The notes under the pieces were generated by a model. The model searched no databases, had not been told where the DNA came from, and worked only from the letters and a program-made list of their open reading frames with translations. The position numbers and the translations under genes are program-made. A DNA stretch of 64,000 nt from Setomelanomma holmii. Lineage: Eukaryota; Ascomycota; Dothideomycetes; Pleosporales; Phaeosphaeriaceae. Position 1 is the first letter of the stretch. Every line of letters begins with the position of its first letter. Of this stretch, positions 21,977 to 33,318 are shown piece by piece. The stretch is from contig ML978197.1 in NCBI GenBank assembly GCA_010015745.1, positions 62,001 through 126,000 on the forward strand, written 5' to 3'.

Positions 21977-23016
21977 AATCGTGCGTGGTGACGCAATTTG
22001 GGCGAAAAGGCGTTTGTTTCCTCACCAATGACGTGAGGCCCTGTTGAGCGCAATATTGCGTCTTTACCATGCTTATTGTCGGCTTGCGCCATACTGGGGT
22101 ACAGGTGGTGATACCCGGCTTCGCGTTCATTGGATTGTTGGATTCTCTTGGCGTTCATGGGTAGTCGTCATTGACGAATCGGTGCAGTAGCCGCGCTGCG
22201 AACGTTGGCGTACGTTTCGCGTCTGCCTAGAGCAAGGGTTTCTCATGGGATTTTCTTGATATTGGAACTATTTTGTCATTACTGCTCAGGTTAGCGTGTT
22301 GTAGAGATACCCAAGGTTCAATTGCGCGATTGAGAAGGTCAATTCCATCTCACCTAATAACACACCAGTTTCTGCGATGTGAAACATACACAGCCCATTG
22401 ATCTGTGAGTTACCCCAAAAGGATCGCCAGTTCGTAGCCTCCCATAGCCACCATGCCTCTCGCTAGACGTACTGCCTATTGCGAGGCATTCACCCCTCAA
22501 TTCCTTTATGAGAGTTGCCCATTCCACACCGGAATCATCTCTCACGACTCTCTCTAAGCGCGCCAGCCAAACATTCCTATCCCACACAAATGGCACATAT
22601 GCAGTCCCCGCAGCAAAGCGCAGCAATGTGTATCACAAGGTGCAAGGAACAAGGGCGCAGAAGCCAATGAGCTAAATGCGTGGGGTGTCACTTGACAAGG
22701 TTTGGTGCGGGGCAGGCTTGGACGCGGGTCTACGCGGGACCCTAGATCCTGCATGTCGTGCGGGAGGCCCAAATGACGTACGCAAAATAGTGGAGTCCCA
22801 GGCAGCTTGTTTGAGTGTGAGACGAGCTTGGAGGCAGGTGGGGGAAGGGAATATAGGTACGTGTTGGTGGCATTTTCTGTTTGTAGCTCAGCGAAGTTCT
22901 CGCTGCTCGAGCTGCCTCGACTTCTTCACTCCTCCACCTCCTCGTACCGCTACCACCACATCAAGTCAAGCACCACACCAATAAGCATCTCACACAAATA
23001 TCCACTCTTCTCAGCC
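21977..23016. other. Intergenic, no gene seen
   Basis: About 1 kb holding the 3' end of the deacetylase gene and the promoter and leader of the membrane-protein gene. Open frames here are short and without domain signal. Confidence 0.5.
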
Positions 23017-23929
23017 ATGGCGGACTCCGAACCTACACACTCCACCCGCTCCCTCCTCCTCTACAAAATCACCACAACAATCTCCTATCTCGCCCTCGTC
23101 ATCACCGCATTCTACTACACCTTCAACAGCACCCCGCAACGCCTCTGGCACCGCAATCCCAGCACGCCCTTTGCGCAATCCAGCATCGTTACGTCCATCT
23201 ACGTCCTCATCCTGTTCATCCTGCAGCTGGTCTACGCATGGTCCCTGTACGCTTCGAACCCAGTCTACGTCAGCGCGGCAGTGAACATTGGCGCGCATTT
23301 CGTCGCCAACAACCTGCTGCTATTCGGCTTCATCCACTTGTGGGTGCGTGCACATTACTGGATCGCCCTCGTCCTGCTCATCATCAATTTCTTCAACCTC
23401 TCATTCGCGTATTTCCGCCATTCGACCACACCGCGCGCGATCCACATCGGCACCGTGTCTGGTCCTCTGGCGTGGAATTTCGCCGCGTTGTACTGGGCCG
23501 GCGCGGCCGCTGTGCATACGAATCATCTCGCTGCGCGGATTGTGGCGAATGTGTTCATCTGGGGCTGGCTGGGCTACGGCGTGTTTTTCCTGGCGGCGTA
23601 TAAAGACTACACGATAGGTTTCGCGCTCTCGTTTCTTGCGTTTTGTAAGTCTATGCCCTCCTCTGCCAACCTGAGGCGAAAGGTTTTGGGAGGAAATGAG
23701 GTTTGGGCTTGCAATTGCTAATTTGTGGTTAGCAACTGGATTGGGCCAACTACTTACGTCTCCGCATATACTGCAGCTACAGTACATCTTCGCCTTTACG
23801 ATTGCAGGCCTTTTGTTTGTGCTCTCCCTGGCGGTTGGCGTGCCTGGGCTGCTTGGAAAGGATCCCTTCCCGCGTGGACAGATTGTGAGCGAGGACAGGG
23901 AACGGGCTCCGCTGTTGGCTGATGAATAG
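23017..23929 (+). CDS. Multi-pass membrane protein, DUF1774-like
   Basis: Two exons, 23017-23644 and 23733-23929, with an 88-base GT-AG intron containing a GCTAAT branch-like motif, give 274 residues. At least seven hydrophobic segments are visible (for example ISYLALVITAFYYTF, SIYVLILFILQLVYAW, WIALVLLIINFFNLS, YIFAFTIAGLLFVLSL). The C terminus is cytosol-like and acidic, ending in RAPLLADE. The pattern fits the fungal family of unknown function DUF1774; no enzymatic motif is seen. Location in an internal membrane is likely but not shown. The chosen ATG is the first in the frame that leaves a short hydrophilic N terminus before the first membrane segment. Confidence 0.82.
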
Positions 23930-24166
23930 AGTCATGTCCCGGCTAGCAAGAGATGAATACAAGTTGAACTAAAGTGAAGAGCAGGAATGTTGATGAACTG
24001 GTGAGGGATTGGGATGGCGAGAGTGAGGAGATTGTATCGAGTCTGAGTTCGAGGCGCAATTTGGAGTTTCTGAAGCTGGCTCAGGTTTAGGGGATTGGTT
24101 CTGTTCGATTCTTGTCTGCATTGTCTCGCACCGAGATGCCCCAATCAAAGAGTTTCTCCTTCAAGA

Positions 24167-24987
24167 TCACAACGTCGTAACCTCCAGCCCTCTCACTGAG
24201 TACGTAGTATTCACACTCGGCCCAGGACTCCCACTACTCCCCTCCATCTGCAAATTCACAATCAACCACAACGCCTTGCCCACATAATCTTTTCCATAAT
24301 GCGTCGTCACCTCCGTCCCGTCCAGGAAATACTTGACCTGCACAATCCCATTCCCATTATCCCGCAACTGGCACTTGACATCATGCCACTGCCCTGGATT
24401 CGGATAATTCACATCCCGCGCAGACACGCTCGAGGAAGTGTTGAACGTATTAAACGAGATTTTCCCGCTGCCTTTCCACTCCGCCATGTCGACTTCGGGA
24501 GGCCAGCCAGACACCGCAGTCAGCCAGAAGGCGGGCCAAGTCCCCTTTGTCGTCGTGGCTTGAAAGGAGGCGGAGAAGACGAGGCCGCCGCCTGTTGGGA
24601 CGGTGAAGTGTTGCTTTGCGCCAACGGCGCCGCTGAGGTAGTTTATGGGGATTTGTTGGCCGGCATGGGTGGCGGGTGGTTGGCCTTTGACGGGTTGGGC
24701 GGTTAGGGTGAGGACGCCGGGGGAGGAGATGGAGACGTGGGCTTTGTCCATGCGAGCGCCGCCTGGAAGTATGTTAGTTGTTGCTCGTGGAGATGGGGCG
24801 GTGATAGCGGACCATTATGCGTGTCGCCGCCCCAGGGGTAGTTGTATGTAAAGTATTGCTCGAGATTGGCGGTGCTGTCGAAGACACTTCTAGGAATGAG
24901 GGTTGTTGCGCGTGTTTCGAGAGGGGTTGCTAGAGCGCTGCAAAGCAGCAGAGCTGCGATCGAGAAGGGAGGATACATGTCGACCAA
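24167..24987 (-). CDS. Secreted GH16-like glycoside hydrolase
   Basis: Two exons on the minus strand, 24987-24813 and 24762-24167, with a 50-base GT-AG intron, give 256 residues. The N terminus is a signal peptide (FSIAALLLCSALA); translation may begin at the first or fourth residue, both Met. The mature part is a beta-sandwich of the concanavalin type with the GH16 catalytic signature WPPEVDMAEW, which supplies the nucleophile, assisting Asp and acid/base Glu (E-x-D-x-x-E) near residue 150. GH16 enzymes cleave or transfer beta-1,3/1,4-glucans or related polymers. It is short for the family but the catalytic core seems complete. It could act on plant or fungal wall glucan; the substrate is not readable. 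It lies convergent with the membrane-protein gene. Confidence 0.82.
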
Positions 24988-26600
24988 GTGCCGTGGCTAG
25001 TCGATGAAGTGCCCAAGACGACGAGCAGGTCGGTTACCGTGAGGTGCCTATAAAATGGCTCATAGTGCTCATCTCACGGACGTGGCATATCATTCGAGCC
25101 TGCACCGGGGAATTGTCTCCCCCTCTACTATCCCGCTGCACTCCACATAACTCAAAACCATGTTCGGTATAGCTTCTACTGATTGGTGAGAGTGTGACAC
25201 TGATGTTTGTCACGATGGTGTCGAGTATAGTGGAATGTAGGGAACCTTGTCGTGAATCCTGGCTCCAGGCCAATCAGCACTTGGCGCCAGAGTGGACCGT
25301 GAAACGTGGGCTCTTCGGAAATTGATGAAACAAGCTTCGCCGGCATCGCGTAGAATAGTTTGTGCAGCGGCAGAGGACTGAATGGGCCCGGCATCTGCAG
25401 TTATGTTTATCACCAATTTCCCCGATGGTCCGTCCCTTTGCCGCAGCTCTTACGTCGCCTCCTGGTGACCACCCTCAACCACAGTTGCCATGTATTAGCT
25501 GATTCACAGCGAGGCGCGATCGGCCGCGATGATCGTGTGTGATCATAGCCCAAAGCTTTGGCTTCTGTCTGCTTTGGCGATGCCCAATCTCGCAGTCAGG
25601 ACGCAAGTGGGATGACCAGATCTATTCGCGAACGAACTTCCCCGAAATCCGAAGCTTCACCCACCAATCTAGCGCACGCTGTCGATCGCTTCGAATTAGG
25701 TGCAAAATCACTTGAAACTACGCGTAATCTGGATACTACACCGACTGTCGAATTCCATGTTGTGCTGGGCCGGAATGATGACGTTGCGTGATCCAAGTCG
25801 GTTAGAATCATGTCTGGGCTCGAAAGGAGTCGTTAAACTTCTATTACTTACGTTGTACGAAGAAGTTTGGAAAGCTGAACCATAACTCCCGTAGCTGTGG
25901 TGGAGGAGGAAAAGGCACAGAGAACGGTAGAAGCGAGAACCCGTTCGCGACTAGCGCTAGGAGTCGCATGGCCGCACAGGCCAATGAGCATCTCCCTTGT
26001 CGTGGCTGATCGTCACATCACCAGCCTTTCCATACTTCATACGCAACTTCAATTGAATATATTCGGCGAAAAGACATGAAGCCTTCTGCCTGAGTTTCCG
26101 CAAACCAGAAGGCAGACTCTAGGTCTCATGCAAGCCTGATGGCGGGCTCGTGGCACTTCCAGCTCACTTGCGGCATCTAATGAACGGGCTGTCCACCAAG
26201 CGTCAGCTTGCTGTCCATACCGCTTGACATGATGCGATACATACAGAGACGTATACCTTTACAGCATTGAACGGGACGTATGACTGGAATCTATCGCTCA
26301 ACTGGACCAAAGAAGTGGGATTTGCGATACCTATCTTCGGCTGCTCTCATCCGTCATCGACATGCCAAGGGACTTGAGCACCAACACCAGCCCTTGAACC
26401 TCTTATGGCTAGAGGTTGCATTCATTCCCCTGGTGAATGCTCTGCTTTCCGTTGTGTGCTCTCGGTAGAGCAACGCCGCTTGATGGGCGACTTCGGAATG
26501 CGCTCCCGAAGCGTGATCTTCTCGTACAAAATGCTCGCAAAAAGTCTTGAAAGCGGACCCAGGTTCTCAGGCATTCGACGTTTCTAACCAGGCCCATATC
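24988..26600. other. Long intergenic stretch, no gene seen
   Basis: About 1.6 kb with only short open frames lacking domain signal. It separates the GH16 gene from the amidase pseudogene and may include decayed coding sequence that I cannot identify. Confidence 0.4.
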
Positions 26601-28682
26601 TTACCGAAACTTGCCGTGTTTGCGGTGCTCATTGGATGCACCACTGCCGCAATATCACCAGACTATCAATCCGCTCCTGTGGAAGTTTGATGACGCCAAT
26701 TTCTGGTCGCCGCTTGGACTGAACACGACGAAATATTCTTTCGAAAGCCCCGCAAGAGCCGCACCAGATGCCGTGAGTCGACGAGGAGTGGATGTCCCTG
26801 CTGCCTTTAAGTATCTCCCGTGTAGGTCGAAACCGCGGACGAAGAGCTCTCGTCGACTGCATTGGAAGCAAAGATCGAGCTGTATCGTGCGATTGGAGAT
26901 GATGTCTGGTCCGAGGAACAGGTACGTTAATTCACAGGTAGATATACCCCTCCGGCTCTAGGTTGATGTCGAACAGTTCATGGACTGTCTCTATATCTAA
27001 GGTCGCTGAGCAACTCAGTAAGAGTAGACCTAGCATCGCTTTCGATGTTCGTCAACGAGACTGGCCTAACACACGTGTTCGTCCCGCACAGTCTTTTTAA
27101 TTACTCTATACTGTCTGATCTGCCGAGCGTTACAGCTGTATCTTCGGCAAAGCCGGTCCCAAATGATCCATACGTCGCGACTCTCTCGCCTTCCGAGGCT
27201 CTCGTTGGTCTAACGCCTGTATATAGAGTGCACGAGGATCACTACGAGGCTTTCATGTCAGGTTCTCGTCCCAGCACCCCAGTCACGGGGGCATATCTCA
27301 CCATGCATGTGTCGATTCCAGGAACTCGCCTGCCGGTAATCATAGTCCCATCTAGGATTGCCTCTTTATCCTCTCCAGCGCCTGAACCGCTCGCTGGGTT
27401 GAAGATTCGTGGTCAAAGATATCTTCCACGTTAAAGGATTGAAAACTTCTGGGGGCTCTCGAGCATACTATCAGGTCTATGGTCCCCAGAACTACACAAC
27501 TGAGACTGTTGCAAAATCTCTGGCCGGAGGTGCGCTGCTCATTGGCAAGACAAAGACCATTGCCTTTGCGCTTGGCGCACCCAATAATGGAGCAGAAGTA
27601 GACTACCTTGATCCTTGGAACTCCCGAGGCGACGGCTATCAAACCACTGGCGGTAGCTCGACAAGTAGCGGTTCAGCTGTGACCGCTTACGACTGGGTCG
27701 ACTTCGCAATCGGCTCCAATACAGGAGGAAGTGTGCGCTTTCCGGCACGTTTTTGGTGGTTTGTATGGGTACAAGCCGACGCACGGTATCTTCAACCTCA
27801 CTGACATCCTGGTGGCTATAGCAGAGCAAGATACGCCCGGCTTCTTGACTCGAACACCTTCGATCTTCGCCAAATTGGGCAAATGGTGGACGAAGGACAC
27901 TCTTCTTCGATGTGGCCGCAAGCTTGACCTTGCCGAGAAGCTTGCTCTACTTCGCCGACGAGCCAGCACTCACTCAGCCGGAAGCTGAAGCCCTGAAGCT
28001 ACAATTCTTCGCGAACGTGTCAGCCGCCTTGAACATGTCAACTTCATCAATCAACGTGACCGAGACTTGGCTCGAAAATGGCCCTTCGAGCGGCGAGTCC
28101 ATCGCATCGTACATGACATATGTCTACTCCGACCAGAACTCGATCCAATTCTATGAAAAGATTGGCAAGGACCTTGACGCGCGGTACGCAGCATGCAACA
28201 ACGGCTCACACTTTCCTGCAGATCCAATGGTGAATGCATCATGGTACGACGCGCTCAACGAGACGACAATAGCACGCCTGCCACAGTCTGTCCGGAGGCG
28301 TGAGCTCTTCGCCAAGTTCTGGAACACGAACATCGTCAAGCCATCCAACGAGACTTGCAGCGAGTCGTTCTTCGCGCATAGTTTGTATATCGCACCGGGA
28401 ATGGAGAAAGTTACGTATAGTCCACCTCATGTCGCAAGCTGCTACTAGAACGGAGTGAATACGAGTTAAGCGGACATTCCCGAGATTGTTGTACCTATTG
28501 GCCGAGTCAAGTATTTCTCGCCGTATACACTGAGAGAGGAATGGCACCCTTTTACCGTGGCATTTGCGGCGGCAAAGGGGTGCGATCTTAAGCTGTTTGA
28601 GCTGGTGCAGCATCTGGAAGAGGTGGGGTTGGTGAAGGAGGTGGTGCCGGGTAAAGTGGCATACTACACGGATGAGGTGTAG
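26601..28682 (+). pseudogene. Secreted amidase-signature protein, decayed
   Basis: Amidase-family coding sequence is spread over all three frames. A signal-peptide-like segment (KLAVFAVLIGCTTA) begins near 26607. The catalytic core is unmistakable: the lysine block LIGKTKT, the GGSSTSSGSA loop, and GSNTGGSVRFPA with the nucleophile serine. The frame changes near 27408 (one extra base), near 27750 inside a T run directly after the nucleophile motif, and again between 27890 and 27915. Two in-frame stops follow at about 28446-28448 and 28476, after which homologous-looking sequence (IPEIVVPIG) continues to a stop at 28682. With so many lesions no complete enzyme can be made. Live relatives hydrolyse C-N bonds through a Ser-Ser-Lys triad. 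The substrate is unknown. Confidence 0.8.
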
Positions 28683-28777
28683 TGAGACCCTCAATCGCGG
28701 ATGGCTTTGATGTATTGTACATGGAACATAATACATCTGCCTGTATGACTACAAGACACCATCTCCCAGCGCCTAGA

Positions 28778-29157
28778 CTATTCTTCAACCTTGACTTGCG
28801 TCCAGAGCCACGCAAAACTCCTGTCCAACCGCTCAGTGACTGCGAAAGTCATCCCAGCAATACTGATGTCTTGCACTTGTGCGATCCAATCTTCTCTCAT
28901 GTACTTCATGGCCAATTGAAAGGCTGCATCGTTAGCTTCCTCCAGGCTGGTTATTCCTTGGCGGTATGTGCTTGTGAAGACCTTGGTGTGGTCGATCGAG
29001 TAGACGTGCAGAAGTAGCTGATATGATGGCGTATGCTCAGATCCGCTCGAGATGGACATTGAGCGGGAAGTACTGTCTTTGGGGCCGGTGGAGGGGTGGG
29101 GATTAACATATCGCAGGATTCGTTATCGGTGTCAGAATTGGGAGTGTAGTTGGACAT
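28778..29157 (-). CDS. Small hypothetical protein with 5' leader intron
   Basis: The best-supported reading is 93 residues from the ATG at 29059 to 28778: a serine-rich start, then EEANDAAFQLAMKYMREDW and a Trp-rich end. An upstream ATG at 29157 opens a different frame (Asn/Asp/Pro-rich, about 25 codons) that would need one base change near 29075 to join it. Just upstream, 29212-29168 is a perfect 45-base intron (GTAAGC donor, GCTAAT branch-like site, ATAG acceptor) that would lie in the untranslated leader, which supports a transcribed gene. No domain is recognised. Either the upstream ATG is a short upstream reading frame or the gene carries a one-base lesion. Confidence 0.45.
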
Positions 29158-29212
29158 TGTTGCTTTTCTATAGATTAGCTGATATAACAAGGAGGATTGA
29201 GCGGTAGCTTAC

Positions 29213-29714
29213 GTGGAGATGTTCAAGATGTGTTGTCAGGTCAAGAGGTATGATGGCAGTGCAACAACGTGTAGTATTACTGAGGAGAAATGTGTGCGAG
29301 AAAATTTGTCAAGCATACATTGCACAGTTGCCGTGGTGAAGGAGACACATAACAGTCTGCTAATTTCAATTCTCTTCCTCTAGCTAACGATCGCAGATTG
29401 AGAGCCTTTGGGATAAATTGTCATGTCTGTTATGAATTACTTTGAACATTTTGAAAGCAACGATGAAGCAGTAGATAGCTTTTCGTGTGTCTAACCGTTT
29501 CTGTGGACCTGTGAGTGTCTTTCAGTGACTCGGCGTGTCAGTAAAGTGCACGTCTTCACTGCGTTTGCACACCGCATCACAACTTTCCACCGCTTCTAAA
29601 CCTACACTGCACCTTCAGCTTCCCACCTTTTGCCTGCCCCAAACTTCACAACAGCACTACAAATCAAAGACCGATACAGCACTAAAGCTCATTTCACCAA
29701 GCCAAATTACCACA
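29213..29714. other. Intergenic, divergent promoters
   Basis: No gene seen. It lies between two small genes transcribed away from each other, so it should contain both promoters; the right half is a C/A-rich leader. Confidence 0.4.
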
Positions 29715-29918
29715 ATGCCTGCAATCATCCTCATCGCGCTCATCACTACCCTCCCTGTGGCCGTTGTCGGCCTCCTCATCTACGCGTTCTCGCGCCGCCG
29801 AGTCCCAGATCACCTTGGGAACATGTACTACGGTCAAGAGCGCGCGCAGGACATCGAGCTGGGCGACACCATTTCCGCCCCAGAGCCTGCCTATCTCCGC
29901 AGCACTTCCGGGCGCTGA
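29715..29918 (+). CDS. Small single-pass membrane protein, hypothetical
   Basis: A 67-residue frame starting MPAIILIALITTLPVAVVG: one hydrophobic helix of about 20 residues right at the N terminus, followed by RRR (positive-inside pattern) and a polar acidic tail. The ATG has A at -3 (ACA before ATG), and the same frame is open further upstream without a better start. No homologue comes to mind. The size, helix and charge pattern suggest a real membrane micro-protein, but a chance frame cannot be excluded. Confidence 0.4.
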   Translation: MPAIILIALITTLPVAVVGLLIYAFSRRRVPDHLGNMYYGQERAQDIELGDTISAPEPAYLRSTSGR

Positions 29919-30166
29919 ATAGGCGCGAACAGAGGGTTTGGGAGGATGTCGACGGATTTCGGAGCGATTTTGAAGGAGTTTGGAGGGCGTTGGAGATACC
30001 CGGGCTCCTGTATGAGCTCGTATCTCGGGGGCTGAAGTCGTGCTGGAGGCAGACGCGGAGAGGGAATTGAGGGGCATGAAGCATGTCATTCCGTCGTTAG
30101 GTACACGAATCACCCATGAAAGTCATTCCTGAAGCCCACATTACTCCAAAGCCCAGCTTTATCACC

Positions 30167-31967
30167 CTACACCGGCTCACCGGCAGCGCCAGGAGGACCT
30201 CCCGCAACACCGGCAGGACCGGAATTTGCATCGCGGCCAGTCAGGCTATCCCTTCGGTCTGTAGCCTCACCTTCGTCAAAGGTTGAATCCAGCATGAATG
30301 GGCTCTTGGCTCGGATTTCCCGGCCTTTGAAGAGTAACACGACTGGCACGAGACTTAGTGCGAGGCCAACGAAGCCGAGCAGACTACCTGCCCAGCCAAA
30401 ACCCAGCGTCTCGAAGAGCTGATATGATGCGAAGGGTAGGAAAGCGCCGAAGGTGTTACGACCGAGTGATGCAGCTGAAAGTGCGGACGCGGCGTATTTC
30501 TCGTACGCGTCGGTGAGGTAGTTCACAACGCCCATGTAGATGGAGTATATTCCAACACCGACGATGGCGACGCCAATGGCAGGCACAATCCATGGGATCG
30601 ATGGTCGAGAAGTCCAGCCGTACATGAATAGACCAGCGGTGAAGAGCAATGAGCCTGGTATACTGGTGTATAGACGACGTTCGGGAATGGGTTTGCCAGG
30701 CCGTTCCTTATTCCGTGATGCGGTGCGGAGGTACAGCCAGTCTTGCAGTGGATTGATCAATGTCCCGATTGCAGCGCCAACGGTCAAGGCAAGCTGCACG
30801 AGGCCAGTCTGCATAGTATCAAAGCCATATGTCTGGCTGAAAGTCTGCACCTTAGCCGAGAAGAACAAGAACAAGATACCCCACACGAAGCTGATCCACA
30901 GCGTGAAGAAGATAACGACCGGCTCAGTGAGCAGCATCTTGGTTGGTCGCATGAACGAGATCTTGAGCATCTTGACCACGGATGTTTTCTCGAGTTCAGA
31001 CTCGGTGTAAATCGGCCAGCCGGTCTCTTTGCGGAGCTTCTTGGCGCGTTTCTTTGAGGATCAGCCAGAAGACGGGGATCAGGGCTGCGTTGTAGATGAT
31101 TCGGATGTAGAAGATTCTGTCATACCATTAGCACGAACGTGTCGAGTGTAGAGAGGATACATACCATCGCCATGGAGCCTGTAGACCTTCATTCGGCTTG
31201 CGTATCTGTACGATTGCACTGCCAATAAATGGACCAAGGGCGATACCTGCAACAGATGTGAAGCCAAAGAGCGACATGGGTAAGCTTCGAGCTTTGTCGC
31301 CTTTCCAGATGTCGCTGATGCTGCCACCAACGATGTTGATTGCGACGGAAGAGCCTCCGCCGCCGAGGAACCTCGTCTCGACGATGGTCGCGAAGTTGTC
31401 AGCGAAAGCTGAGCCAAACATGGATAGCTCAAAGACGATGTACGCTATCTGCTGGACGTGAGCTTGGTACTCATGTGCGACGACAATCACTCACGAAGTA
31501 GCCCGGCATACGACCAGTGTTCTCAGTCAGAGGGACGAAGACAAGCGGGAATAGTGCAGCGCCGATGTTCCAAACGCAGGTCGCTCAGTAGAGATTTGGG
31601 AATGGCTCATTTTGCACATGCCAGAGGGACGACATGTACTCATTCCCAGCACCATAGGATCCGGCTGGCAAGCCCGTGAGGATCGATATGAAGCAGACAG
31701 TGACGGTCAAGAACCATTCGTATCCCAGTGACAAATTGAACCTAGCCAAGATTAGACAAAGCAGCCGTGGTTGTCAATGCCATGCTTATGGATTTTCAGG
31801 ATCGTCAGGTCCATCCCATATGTGAAGCTCGATTTCTTTACCATCTCTCATATGCACTTGCGCAGGTGCGCTTGGGCGTTGTGGGGCTGATTGGAGGTGC
31901 TCATTGGTCGTGGAGAAAGACCAGCCATGATGTGGTGGACGGACTGAGATCCTGTTTCAGTAGACAT
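30167..31967 (-). pseudogene. MFS transporter (DHA1-like), inactivated
   Basis: Minus-strand sequence encodes most of a 12-helix major-facilitator transporter: an N-terminal IWDGPDDPENP block typical of fungal DHA1/polyamine-type transporters, then FLTVTVCFIS, ETRFLGGGGSS, GFTSVAGIALGPFIG, and a last open exon at 30979-30167 with six helices. Two GT-AG introns are visible, near 31495-31452 and near 31162-31115. Lesions are: a TAA at 31788-31786 where PENPQ is expected, a TGA at 31587-31585 in place of the Trp in YWATCVWN, a frame loss near 31050 consistent with deletion between short repeats, and a non-canonical GC donor in the first intron. The CAA-to-TAA change is of the CpA-to-TpA type seen in repeat-induced mutation. 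Former function was probably drug or small-molecule efflux. Confidence 0.82.
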
Positions 31968-33318
31968 TCTTGATAAGACCATTGTCTTCATACCCTTGTC
32001 ATCAATCTCAGATGATGGAAGAGACATGTTGTTGCCTTGGTAGATTATAACTGGCGAGCATGTGAAAGATGTTTACGGGCCTGAAGTGGAACAAATACAA
32101 TCCTCAAACCGCCAAGACCAGACTTTGGCGGAGGGAAGAATGCATTTGAGCTTGTGCGACGAGTGACCTCATCGCACTTTCCTCGGGCCTGGGTAGCGTG
32201 CGAAGTTGCTTCGGGCCGTGGAAAATAAATGAACGCAATGACGTTAGCGTGATGTGGTGCGTATCACTAAACACTACAGTATGAGCTCGTGAGTAGAGGT
32301 ACGACGATAGGTAACTGCATCGGCCGATGAGTGCACAGTCGCGCATTTTTGTCCGCGTATCTGCTGCTGCTGTGAAGTTTTACGCTCATGTTCATGGATG
32401 ATCGCTGATTGCCAAATGCGGAAATCTCGGATAGCCCTCGGAACTTTCCGCGCTGTCCATGGTCATTGCTGAGCGGAACGGGCAGAAGATAACGAAGGCC
32501 TCATACTCCAAAGAATGTGCTCGTCAGCTGGCCTTGGTCTTGGTATATCAGTCGGTAGTCAGAATTGTTCACGGATGCTGTACCCGGCGATCGCGTGCTG
32601 TTGTGTTCATCTTGCAGAATCTCCTCATATGATTAGATATGGAGAAGGCCAGATTCTCAAATGTACTCCAGTATGAGAGGCGTTGGTTTGATTCTTGACC
32701 TTGAGGAATCGACGACAGCATGATGGGTGTATGCGTCCTCGTCACAACGACCTAATCACGACCAGTCGATCTTGTAGTCCAACCTTCGACCATGCAACAT
32801 TGCGAATAACGGAGACATCCGCTTATGAACGCCGTGGAAAGAGCGTTCGCAATCATCAGTGCTCGAACAATCTGTGCCAGAGAGTGTCCTGTAATTGACG
32901 AGCCATTGTTGGGAGGGGTAACTCAGCGCGTTGTTCGACCTGAGGGATTGCGGCCAGCCCGAACCGCCGTGACAACATTGGAAGTGGCTCCTTGTTCTGA
33001 AAGGTCTCGTTCCAGATTTAAAAACGATAGACATTCTTGAAGTTGAGGAAAGGCGCGTTCGGGGAAGTGGCGGTCACGGCTATTCGCGTTGTGCCGAGGT
33101 TTAGCCAGTCGGAGTTTAGACTGATGATGTCGATGAGATTCGAAATGTTGCTAAGCAATTCATACGCCACGACCAGAACACACTTCATTCTGTACACCCT
33201 TCACATTTCGCTACAGCACCCAACGAGGTACTTGTAATAGCCAGGGAGCGTTCATTCACTCTTTCCCTGTGATTGATCAGCTTGCCATCCTCCGAAGTCG
33301 CTCCTGCCTCCATTCGCC
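31968..33318. other. Intergenic, no gene seen
   Basis: About 1.35 kb with only short open frames. The right end is the Lon promoter. Nothing in it resembles a known domain. Confidence 0.45.
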
